This document shows, in pieces, positions 27,553 to 37,400 of a DNA stretch of 54,831 bases (the stretch's first letter is position 1; every line of letters begins with the position of its first letter). The notes under the pieces are model-generated. The model was not told the origin of the DNA and did no database searches. It saw only the letters and a program-made list of their open reading frames with translations. The position numbers and the translations under genes are program-made. The DNA is from Sergeia podlipaevii (taxonomy: Eukaryota; Euglenozoa; Kinetoplastea; Trypanosomatida; Trypanosomatidae). The DNA lies in contig JASANZ010002147.1 of the NCBI GenBank assembly GCA_030849805.1, positions 1 to 54,831 on the forward strand, given 5' to 3'.

Positions 27553-30500
27553 ATGCTTCTTTGTAGACAACCTGGTGACACAGGCGTTTTTGCGACCGCT
27601 ACGCCAACGCGCGTGGCGATTTACAACGTCAACCGCCTTCCAAAAGGCGGTGAGGCGGCATATGCTCCCTTCTCCTGCGATACCACTATGTCTAGCGGTA
27701 GAGTTGATGGCAGCGGCGGAGTGGAGTCCGCGATTGCGCGATGGAGTGCGCCTTTGCCGCCTCTGCACACGGTTCTCCTACACCCATCTATTCATTCCCT
27801 GAGCACCGGTGCTGGCCTTGGCGGTCACTACGCCACTGACACTACGTACCTTCATCCACAATCTCTTCACCAGCACCAGCAGCACAGCGCTAGTTGCAGT
27901 CGTGGGCTACTAGGCTCCACATTACATAGCACCTTCGGCAGCGGCAGTCATCGTGGCGGGGAGCCTACTTCTCTTTCTCTCAGCTGCGCAACGGATAGGG
28001 TATGCTTCTTTCTTTCAGACTTTGCAGGGTCGTGCTGGATCGGCAGCGACACTTCGCCGGCTCTCTCCCCGCTGCAGATTGTTTCCCGCGGAAGGGGTGG
28101 AGGAGGTAGGACCAGTACCGCTGTTACTGGAGCTTCTGCAGTGGGTGGCGAGGCTTCAGGTCGAGGTGGTGCTGGCAGAGACTTGCGCATGGATGGGGCA
28201 GCTGCCACAGCCACAGGACAGAACCCCGCTACTGCGCTGTGGGCTCCGTTATCGCACCGCAGCGACGAAGAGGACTACCCTAGCGACGATTTGATGAAGA
28301 CTGGAGATGGTAGCAGCCACCAGCGTCACCATCACCCACTGGAGTCCAATACCGCGGCAGCTTTTGTGCCTTCTCAACGCATCGGCCGAGACCCATTGAC
28401 GGCTGGTGTGATGGAAAGCGGTGTGACCTCTCCACCTGCTACATTCACGTCATCTCTACACCGCGCTCCGGTTGTCACTGCCTCTTGCTGGGACCCACGT
28501 AACGCTATGATTCTCGCTCTTGGGAGGCAAGACGCTGTTGTGCAGCTCCTGGACGTTGAGTATTTACTTGGCGGTGCAGGGGATAGCGCCGGGCATCGTC
28601 CTGGGCTACATACTGCATCTACCACCTCTTCCTTTGGTCTTGATGAGTCAGCCAATACACATCCGCAGGACGACAACGGTCTTGGCATGAATGGGGAAGG
28701 AGTAGGTGGTGCTGACGGCTTGGTAGAGATTAGCCGAGCTGGTACCCCACACACCACATCTACCGCAGCCGCGGGCACCAGCACTGGAGGCGGAGCGCGG
28801 GCCATGCGATGCAGCATCGTACATGAGAGGCACGTCAAAGGACCTGTGACTGCGATGGACTGGGTGCCCATGTCCCGCCTCACCGTTGTGGCGGCGCGCA
28901 GGCAGGACGATCTTGGTTACTACGCAGAGCTCCTAGACTTGCGAGCACCAGACTCAAGCCTGCAGCATCTCGGAGCTGCACCTGATGAATTTGCCACCTT
29001 TTTTCATGGTGGCGGTGCAGGCCGCAATATGGTGGACGCTGGCGCAATCTCCGGCTCGGCGTACGCGAACCTGACTGGAGGAAGCCTAGCATCCCCCTCT
29101 GTACTATGCTATGCGGAGGTCATCGCGTGTGATCCTTCAGCGACGTACGTAGCTACCGTTGGCGCTCAATACAACAGGGACGTGGTGCAGCTCTGGGACC
29201 TGCGTAAGCCGTCGCGGCCCCTTGTGCAAGAGGTCTACACAAAGGCTGGCTATACCTCACTCTGCTGGAGCTTGACGGAGCCGTGGACCGTACTGGGCAC
29301 CACCGCCGCTGGCGAGCTCCGCGTGCATACTTTTCTTCGTGGCGGTGGCACAAGTGGGGCGAGCTTGCAAGGGAACAACACCTTCGGGGACTGTGGCACA
29401 GACGGTGGTGATGACGGCTGCTCAAGTGGCAGGTCACGCAGCAGAGGACGAAATAACAACTCGGGAGCTGCCGCCTCGGCCATAGACACGGCCTCTTCTG
29501 ATGGTGCTACTCATGCATTTGTTGGGGCAGGGACTGGAGGCGCCGCAACAGTGACGAGCGCTACTACTACTACTACTACGAGTAACAACGCAATGACCAT
29601 CAATGGCAGTTTTCAGTCAGCACTGAAGCACTATCATCCGCACCCACAGCAGCAGGATGGTGGTGTTGGTGGCCCCACATCGTCTCTTTACGGTGTTCGC
29701 AAGCCCCTCTTTGCTGTTAGTATGAAGACCATCTCCGCCAAGGGCTGCCGGCTGCCCTCGCGAGTTCCCGCTGCCGCCGTTGCTTGGATGCCGTGCACTA
29801 GTCACCGCAAGCAGCCATCACGGCCAGGCGACGGCAAGGGGAATACGGACGGAGGCGCCAGCAGTCTTTACACTATCGACCCAATTTCTTCCAGTGGTGC
29901 TGTGATGGGTCGCGGCTGCCGCACAGATCTCCCCAGGCTTCTGGTGATGAACTGTAATGACGGCGAGCTTTACACGCAGGTCTACAACCGTCGTGGCAGC
30001 ACGGTGGCAATGTTTGACGGTGTTCCGCTTGTAGCAGCAGGGCCGAACGTGTTTTCTGTGATTACAATAGGTGACACTGTGGAACAGCGCGACTACGTGG
30101 TGCCCACACCCACTGCCGCCTCTGCTGCAGCTGCTATGGTTGTTGCTGGTGCTGGTGCTGTTAGTAGCGCGGATGCAGTGACGGCTACTAGCAGTGTCAC
30201 CCCATCTCCACCATCTCAATCGCACTCTGCCTCGCCGAGGCCAGAGCACAGCGACCGCACCACAGCCTGGAAGAATGGCGAGGATGGTAATGCAAAGGCG
30301 CTGAGGGTAAAGCAGCAAGGCGGTGCTCTTAAGCCTCTCCTGCACACACTGTCAAGCACCTCTGCCAGAGGGGAGGACGTGGAAGGCGAGAAGGGCCTTG
30401 ATGACAATTCTGGGCAGCAGCACCAGGACGGTAGCTACCATGGAGAGGCAGCGAGGGAAGAGCACTTTGGAAGTCTACATCATCTTTATCGTAGAAGTGA

Positions 30501-33500
30501 CCGCAGCAACGGCAGCAGCAGCAGCAGCAGCAGTGACAGCGACAGACACAACAGCGATATTAGTAGAACGTTGAGCAGCGGTAGCATCATGAGCATAACT
30601 AAGAAAGGTCTGATCAGCGGTAGTGTAAGCAGCACTAGCAGCAGAAGCAGCAACAGTATTGCCACTCACAGTCGCACTGTGTCGCACCCGCCTAGCTATG
30701 CTTCGGCAGTTGTCGTCGTGCCTCATCTAGCCTCGAAGCACAAAACACGCCGACAGAAGCACAGCTCCTCCTCTTCGCCTCCGCAGTCAACCATCTCAGC
30801 GGAAGCGCTGATGCCACACCGCATTGACGGGCTTGCTAATGTAGATATAGGCAAGCTAGGGCCTACATGCAACTGCTTGTACGCGGGTCAGAGACTAGTT
30901 CTGGACCGCTCCGCACGTACGCTGGAACGACTCCGCTTGGGCTTCTCATCGAGCCCACTAGCATGCCTGCCTGTTTTGCTTAAGGAAGGTGAGGACCGCG
31001 AGGCGTTCGCACTGTTCCGATACGGGAGGCTTTGCGCTCGACAGCTCTTCTTTCCCCATCTGGGAAGCGAAGACTTGTACGATGGAGAAGAGCAGCAACT
31101 GGAAGAGGAGGGAGGAGGTGACGACGGTGCCGCCTCTCTCCCTCACCACAGCACGAACTTGGCCTTGGTGGTGGCCCCAGGGGGTGCCTCTGTGCCCAGC
31201 CTGTTGCACCTACTGCGCGCAGAGCTGAAGCGCCTTAGGCAGGCCGCCTCTGTGGCGGCAGCGGCGTCTTCTAGCGGCGCAGGTGAGGGCACCAGCAGCG
31301 CTTACGGAAATGTCGTTAGTGGAGCCCTTGACACTGCATCTGAAGAAGGTAGCAATCATAGTGGCCATCGTCAGCCACATCAGCAGCAGCAGCAACAACA
31401 TGCTGGGGGTATGACAGCGTTGTCGCTTCTCATGTCCGGTGCGGAGCGGCTAGCTGCGTTTCCGCTGAAGCCACATTCTACTAGTGCTGGGCTGACTATA
31501 CCGCTTGGAGGCATGATGCTTCCTCTTCCTGGTAATCGGCGCCACACCGCGCCTATTCAAAAGATTGACCCTAGCGCCGCGCTCGCACTAGCCGCTGCTG
31601 ACGGCGGAGCAGGAGGAGGCAAGAAGACACCCACGCCCGTGTCGTCTGCATCTACCCGAGACTCGGGAGGGACGGCGGCAAGTGGCGCAACGGAGAAGAA
31701 AAAATTGGGTGCTGCGTCGGCGGCAGCAGCAGCAGCGGGGGAGGAGGGAGTGTTGTTGCCCGCCACCGCGCTACGCTCCATGATTCTAAGGTCCATGGGG
31801 TGGCAGTCCACGCGCAGTAGCACGGCACATCACCTTGTTCATGAGGTGATCAGCGACGACAGACTGAGCAGCATCAGCGCAGCAAGTCACGGCGGCGGCG
31901 GCGTGTCTGGTGAGAGTCATGGCGATCCATCCAAATACTTTGTCGAGGGCGACGGTATCGGTATGGCAGGGCTGCAGGAGGCGGTGGAGCGGCGGGTGGC
32001 AGTGCTAGTGTTGCTGGGGCAGCTGGGATCAGCCTCTGAGCTGCTTGCGCTCTACGCCTCGTGCCATCCGCTCTATCCTGCGCTGGCACTGGAGCTGTCC
32101 GCGTGTAAGACAGCCGCCGCTGCAGCAGCGGCGGCAACACAGCGTGGAGGAAGTAGCGAAGGACGAGGACGCGAGGGCAGAGGTGTCGGTGCTGGTGCCA
32201 ATGCCTTGGTGCCGCCCAGCGTACTTGCACGTACGGCGGGCTGCACTTTTTGGCTAGCCCTCGTGTTCACTTTTGTAGATGAGATGGGCCAGGGCGGTTC
32301 GGCGTTTGTGCGCGCCAGCACGGATGGTGTCCTTGCGTCCCGTATGAAACCCGGCGAACAGCCAAAGTACGTGCTTTCTCTTCTGCAGCGCTTCAAGGCC
32401 TTGCCGCTTCCAGACAGAATTGCCCTCGCTGCCGCTCTGTTGCTCCCTACTGATGTAGAAGTCACTACTGCTACTCATCTTGGCAACCTTGTGCAGGTGC
32501 TAGAGTACATGGTGGGGCAGCAATACGAGCCATGCACCTGTGCAGTGATGAGGCCGCACTGCTCTTTGCTTCTTACCAGCGTGGTGGAGGATTCGCCCCC
32601 TGCTGGTGTAGTTACTACTGCGACAGGTACGCCTGGAGGCTCAGCACTGGCAACCGCACTGTCGCAGTCATTATCAATACTGCCACCAGGAACCGCCGGC
32701 GGTAGCAACAGTGGCGCCGCTACTGCTGCTGCTTCGAACGGGCCTATGTTGTTGGCCGGCAGCGTCAGCGCATGCGGGCTGCTAGCCCCGTTGCAGCGCT
32801 ACGTAGATGAGTCTGGTGACCTTCAGACGCCGTTGTGCTACGTAGCCGCCTTTGGCCCTACTCACGAGCCTGCATATCATCTCTGGAAAGAAGGCTATAA
32901 ATCGCTGCTGAACTGTAAGGGACTGTACATGTTGCGCTGTGCGCATGATTTATGCATGGTGAAGACTTCACAGGCGCGTATACAAGGCGATTGCGGTGTT
33001 AGCGGCATGACAGCTGGCGGCAGCTCATTGATGGGTAGAAGAGACTCTCGCGTTGCATCTCCGCCTAGCAGTGGTGGCAGTGCTGGTCGCACCCCTAACG
33101 ACATGGGCCCTGGCTCCCCGACAAGAGCCTTCATGGCAGCTAACACCATGATGGCGCATCGCTTTGCCAACAAGAGCGCCAGTCCATCCTCTTCGTCGAC
33201 TTTGCCTTCGAATCATGCGGCCGCGAAGCACCTGCAGCAACAGCAGCGAGGAGCTACAACAATGACGGCCGCTTCGTATCTCGACCCTCGACGTCCTGTT
33301 GAACTTCGTTGTGACTGCGGCCAGGCTATGCATGCCACGGCGGTATGCAAGGGTGGAGCGAAGAAGCTAGAGGGTGGTGACACGATGCATCGTCCGCTGC
33401 CTCCATGTGGGAACCCCGACTGCAAGGAGTGGCAGACACCCATGTGCACAGTGTGTGGTGAGAGGATGGAGGCGAGGGCGATGGAGCTGCCGCCGGAGCG

Positions 33501-33630
33501 CTTCTTCGTGTGGTGCACAGTGTGCCTGCATGGAGGCCACCTCTGTCACCTCCGGGAGTGGCACGCAAAGCACAGCAAGTGTGCGGTTGAGGACTGCCCC
33601 TGCCGCTGTTGTGATGGAATCATCAACTGA
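27553..33630 (+). CDS. MIOS/SEA4-like GATOR2 protein, copy 1
   Basis: This is a predicted member of the MIOS (yeast SEA4) family, a GATOR2/SEACAT subunit that relays amino-acid status to TORC1 at the lysosome or vacuole. The protein has 2025 residues. An N-terminal WD40 propeller includes the blade VVQLWDLRKPSRPL (W548), which closely resembles the MIOS blade 'VAIWDLRK'. An alpha-solenoid follows with PLPDRIALAA (1618-1627) and RYVDESGDLQT (1749-1759), both MIOS landmarks. The C-terminal zinc module has C1965, C1968, C1988, C1991, H1993, H1996, H1999, H2007, C2010, C2015, C2017 and C2019 around CLHGGH. The size, more than twice human MIOS, comes from Gly/Ser/Ala/Gln-rich inserts. The start is supported by the first blade (FATATPTRVAIYNV) beginning at residue 13. 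It is followed by a second gene of the same family. Confidence 0.8.
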   Translation: MLLCRQPGDTGVFATATPTRVAIYNVNRLPKGGEAAYAPFSCDTTMSSGRVDGSGGVESAIARWSAPLPPLHTVLLHPSIHSLSTGAGLGGHYATDTTYLHPQSLHQHQQHSASCSRGLLGSTLHSTFGSGSHRGGEPTSLSLSCATDRVCFFLSDFAGSCWIGSDTSPALSPLQIVSRGRGGGGRTSTAVTGASAVGGEASGRGGAGRDLRMDGAAATATGQNPATALWAPLSHRSDEEDYPSDDLMKTGDGSSHQRHHHPLESNTAAAFVPSQRIGRDPLTAGVMESGVTSPPATFTSSLHRAPVVTASCWDPRNAMILALGRQDAVVQLLDVEYLLGGAGDSAGHRPGLHTASTTSSFGLDESANTHPQDDNGLGMNGEGVGGADGLVEISRAGTPHTTSTAAAGTSTGGGARAMRCSIVHERHVKGPVTAMDWVPMSRLTVVAARRQDDLGYYAELLDLRAPDSSLQHLGAAPDEFATFFHGGGAGRNMVDAGAISGSAYANLTGGSLASPSVLCYAEVIACDPSATYVATVGAQYNRDVVQLWDLRKPSRPLVQEVYTKAGYTSLCWSLTEPWTVLGTTAAGELRVHTFLRGGGTSGASLQGNNTFGDCGTDGGDDGCSSGRSRSRGRNNNSGAAASAIDTASSDGATHAFVGAGTGGAATVTSATTTTTTSNNAMTINGSFQSALKHYHPHPQQQDGGVGGPTSSLYGVRKPLFAVSMKTISAKGCRLPSRVPAAAVAWMPCTSHRKQPSRPGDGKGNTDGGASSLYTIDPISSSGAVMGRGCRTDLPRLLVMNCNDGELYTQVYNRRGSTVAMFDGVPLVAAGPNVFSVITIGDTVEQRDYVVPTPTAASAAAAMVVAGAGAVSSADAVTATSSVTPSPPSQSHSASPRPEHSDRTTAWKNGEDGNAKALRVKQQGGALKPLLHTLSSTSARGEDVEGEKGLDDNSGQQHQDGSYHGEAAREEHFGSLHHLYRRSDRSNGSSSSSSSDSDRHNSDISRTLSSGSIMSITKKGLISGSVSSTSSRSSNSIATHSRTVSHPPSYASAVVVVPHLASKHKTRRQKHSSSSSPPQSTISAEALMPHRIDGLANVDIGKLGPTCNCLYAGQRLVLDRSARTLERLRLGFSSSPLACLPVLLKEGEDREAFALFRYGRLCARQLFFPHLGSEDLYDGEEQQLEEEGGGDDGAASLPHHSTNLALVVAPGGASVPSLLHLLRAELKRLRQAASVAAAASSSGAGEGTSSAYGNVVSGALDTASEEGSNHSGHRQPHQQQQQQHAGGMTALSLLMSGAERLAAFPLKPHSTSAGLTIPLGGMMLPLPGNRRHTAPIQKIDPSAALALAAADGGAGGGKKTPTPVSSASTRDSGGTAASGATEKKKLGAASAAAAAAGEEGVLLPATALRSMILRSMGWQSTRSSTAHHLVHEVISDDRLSSISAASHGGGGVSGESHGDPSKYFVEGDGIGMAGLQEAVERRVAVLVLLGQLGSASELLALYASCHPLYPALALELSACKTAAAAAAAATQRGGSSEGRGREGRGVGAGANALVPPSVLARTAGCTFWLALVFTFVDEMGQGGSAFVRASTDGVLASRMKPGEQPKYVLSLLQRFKALPLPDRIALAAALLLPTDVEVTTATHLGNLVQVLEYMVGQQYEPCTCAVMRPHCSLLLTSVVEDSPPAGVVTTATGTPGGSALATALSQSLSILPPGTAGGSNSGAATAAASNGPMLLAGSVSACGLLAPLQRYVDESGDLQTPLCYVAAFGPTHEPAYHLWKEGYKSLLNCKGLYMLRCAHDLCMVKTSQARIQGDCGVSGMTAGGSSLMGRRDSRVASPPSSGGSAGRTPNDMGPGSPTRAFMAANTMMAHRFANKSASPSSSSTLPSNHAAAKHLQQQQRGATTMTAASYLDPRRPVELRCDCGQAMHATAVCKGGAKKLEGGDTMHRPLPPCGNPDCKEWQTPMCTVCGERMEARAMELPPERFFVWCTVCLHGGHLCHLREWHAKHSKCAVEDCPCRCCDGIIN

Positions 33631-34477
33631 GAAGGGAAAGGGATGACGGCGTGTGTGTGTGTGTGTACGCACACAGTTTCTGCTCTCTCTCCTTTTTTTT
33701 TAACGAACTTTGATATGTAGATCCTTTCTCTTTTTTCTTTTTCCCCCTTCTCTCACACATTTTGTAAGGCATCTAGCTATATGTTATCGACACGAGATAC
33801 AGAAACGATAAAACGAAAAACGTGGGAACATGAAAAGATTAAATTGCGAGTGATTTTCTTTTTTTGTGAATTATATTGATGGCTCAGAGCTGATCGATTT
33901 TGTCCTAACAATTTTTTTTTCTTTCCATCGTGACTGCAACCACTTTTTTAATTCATTTTGTTATCATTTTTATCTTTTTTTTTTTTTTTTTTGGCTGCCT
34001 TTGATGATGATGTAGCGGTCTATTAAATACATACATCTATATAAGGAAAAAAAAAGGTACAAAACAGAAGATTTAGTAGTCCCGCACACACACACACACA
34101 CACTACACGGGAACGTACGTACATACACGCTCAGTCACAAGAGCGGCTTGAGGGTGGGGTGGAACGTGGCTCTCTTTCTCCCACTTGTGTGCCCTACATC
34201 ATACGGTTGCTTGCTTGGAAGGGTGCAACTGGGGGAAGACAGTCATAGCGACTGTTACCCCTCTGATATATATATATATATATATCACCAGCACGGCTAT
34301 TTATTACAATTATTCGCTAATATTTGTTTCGTTTTTTTATTCATACTCCTTTTCCCCCCTTTCCCTATTTTGAGCAAACGGGGGAAGAAGAATAAAAAAA
34401 GAAGTATTCATAGCAAACAAACAAACAATAAGTAGAGACACGAATAATAAAGAGAGAGAGCAACCAGGAACTAGTAA
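33631..34477. other. Intergenic region between the two MIOS-like genes
   Basis: A GT repeat lies near 33648-33666, a T run of about 17 at 33976-33993, a CA repeat near 34084-34102 and a TA repeat at about 34265-34285. GA repeats and several AGs lie just before the next ATG. It shows no leftover coding sequence that would record the duplication. No gene is seen. Confidence 0.65.
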
Positions 34478-37400
34478 ATGAAATACTTCTCGTGCCAACC
34501 GGACACGCACAATGCCTTTGGCTCGCTGACAAACTGCACGCTCAGCTACTTCACGGTGCAGCGTACGCTATACCATCCCCTATTGCCAAAAGGCGTCGTG
34601 CCAAGTCCTTCGTCACACATGGCCGGCGAGGCAGAGAGGCGCACGCACTACGACTCTTCGGCGGGTGGGGCAACCTCTCCGTCTTTGCCGCTGAATGCGC
34701 CAACCACGGACTCCACCAAGGTATGCGTACAGGCCGCTGTGGTGCTTCCTGATTGCTTTCACGCCCAGAGCAGCTGCTTCAGTATGGCGAACAAGTCAGA
34801 GTCTGGAGTCGATATGGCTTTCGTGGGTACCTCGAGTGGTCTCTTGGCACTTGTCATGATGCGGGAGCGCACGTTGATCTACGCGTCTGGGAAGGATCCA
34901 CAAGGTGTGCGTGATACGCTGCAGCGACAACGGCTTCAGTTTCTGAGGACAGGACGCAGCGGTGGCACTCCCGCCCCCGCCGTAGTGGCGGGGAGTAGTA
35001 ATTCCATGCTGGTAAGCCCAGGCGAAGGTGATGCCAGCGCGGAGCAACTTGACCATGAGGCAGGTTCTAACTCCCCGCACCAGTACCCTGCAAGCCATCA
35101 GCGACAGCAGCAGCGGACATCGAGCGGGGACGGTGCCTTTCGCCCAGAGGTGCCCAGCACCATCACTTGGATGCGCGACAAGCCGCTCGTGTTTGTGGGG
35201 TACAGCACCGGCAAAGTGGAATGGTATCAGATATCCCTCTTGGGCTCTAGACAACAACAGCAACAAACGCAGAATAGTTATGGCGCGATGTTGACGTCGA
35301 CGTCTGCGGCTACTGCGGTGGGTGCCAGCGGAGGTGGCTCCCCGTCCGGGGCACAGCGGGCAGCAGCAGCAGCAGCGGCCACGAGCGAGGAGTCGGATGG
35401 TGTGGCCGCGTCCTCTGGGCCTTTCACGCACACCATCAAAACTCAAGGCGTACAGAAGGTATCCCGTGTGTTTCTCGACGGTAAGGGCGATGGCTTTGCT
35501 GCAGTAGAGCTGGTGGCTTCCTGCGTGATGCCAGACTCAGGTGCGCTTATGACGAGCGACTATTTCCCCTACAACGGCTGTGTCGTCGTGGGTGGGGAGC
35601 GGGCGGTGATGGTATTTACCACGGACTCGATGGAGGCCCCACTATGCCGCTTTTTCTCATTTGGGTGTAGTTTTCTGTATTGCCATCCGTTCTTGCCGAT
35701 TGTTGGCACGCTGTCTTCTAGCTGGGACGCGGAGTCACCTGACGGGCAGGAGGCTTCTTACTGGGGAGGGAGCAACCCACACACATTTAACGGCGGTTGC
35801 TTGTTGAACATTCTAGAGTACTCAGAGGTACCGCCGGAGCAGGAAGGGGCTTGGACAGGGGTGGCACCCCGCGACCAACATGTGGTAGACAGTGGTGCTG
35901 CGGCATCCTCAGCAGGGCTTGATGCAACTGTTAGCGTACACTCACTCCCACCGCCACCGCCGCAAGGCAGCCGTGGTATTATTGGCGTACTGCGCCACGC
36001 GCAACGTCGCTTTTTCCCTGCCGCAGCGCCACGGTATGGCATGTACTACTCCTTTTCTTGGAAGTTTAGCTTCAATCTTGAGCTCGTGCTGTGCAATGCG
36101 GAGGAAGGTACGGTGTACGTGCTCGGCCTGGCGCGTAAGGAGGGTTCACGTGGTGGTGGCGTGAGTATAGATGGCGCTCAAGAGGACAAGGACAGGGAGG
36201 CTCAGTTTCCATTGGTCTTTGTGCACTCACATCGTCTACGACTGCCTTTGCATTCCTTGGTAAATGTTGAGTACGTTTCCGCCGCTACATCGACGCTGGA
36301 CGCTGCTTTCAAGAAGAAGGACCCCATCTCGCTTAGTAGTGGCGCAGCAGGAGCGATGTGGTCCGAGCGGGTTTTTCCAAGCGGAGGAGCTCCACGTGCT
36401 ACGGCTGCGGCTGAGGGACCTTTTGCAAGTGGGGGCTCGCTCTTTATTCCTACTAGTAGTAGCGGAGGGCAGCTTGCTACGCATTCATCTACTACCGCCT
36501 TCCAGTACTCGGCAACAACGACGATTGGCATGCAGGGCAGAGGCCGGCGTGGGTACTCTGACAGCAGCATCACCGCTGCTGCTGCTGCCACCGCAGTGGC
36601 CGCCGCCGCTGCGAGTAGAATTCTCAAGGAGAACACACTCGCCGCACAGCTGCTGCAGCCGCGCGTGCTGAGACGCAAAAAGAAGCGCAATGGCATTTGT
36701 GGGGCGGACCAATCCCACTTGCGTTCCCGCCACCATCGCAGTTCCTCTCAACATGAAGGCCGGCACCGTCGTCGACACGGGCGCTCTCATCGCCACGGGA
36801 GCCATCATCGCAGCCGCAGCGCGGTGAAAAGTGGTGACCAGAACGGCGCTGTGTTACCGCATAACACGCAAAGCATCAGTAACAACAACAACGTCAGCAA
36901 CACTAAAGGGGGTACCGTCATGCGCGGCTTTATTGAAGACCAGGACCTGTGCCGCGTTTTGCGGATTGGACCTGGCGTGTTCTCCAGTATTGTAGGCATG
37001 AACTACGCAGGAGAGATTGTGTCGGTGCCGGTGGAACGGGAGGCGCTAGCGACGTGGCATGAGGAAGGCAGCGTGTTCATCAGCCTTGGCGCAGCTGTGT
37101 GTGCGGCGGATATCGTGACGATACAGGGCATCGATTGTCTCATGAAGCGTCGCCTGGATCACGGCTTTGGTCTCTCTGCAGAGACAAACATGAAGGCACT
37201 TAAGGCAGTCGGGAAGGAAGAGCAACTGAATTGGCGCTTGATGTTTGCACACGTGGCGATTCTTGAGAAGGCCGGTGTGATCGGGCCTACGGGGCCGGTG
37301 CCCAGTGTGGCAGACCTGCTGCAGATGCGCTCACCGCCTTCTATAGCCCAACTGCAAGAGTTGGGCTGCCTGCCCGCCTTTGGACCTGAGGAGGTGGTGG

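Noticed and set aside
29818..30345. A 175-codon minus-strand frame inside MIOS-like 1
   Set aside because: It is antisense to low-complexity Ser/Ala codons and shows only His/Thr/Cys-rich noise.
34796..35446. A 216-codon minus-strand frame
   Set aside because: It is antisense to MIOS-like 2. Arg/Leu/Cys-rich composition with no motif suggests a shadow frame.
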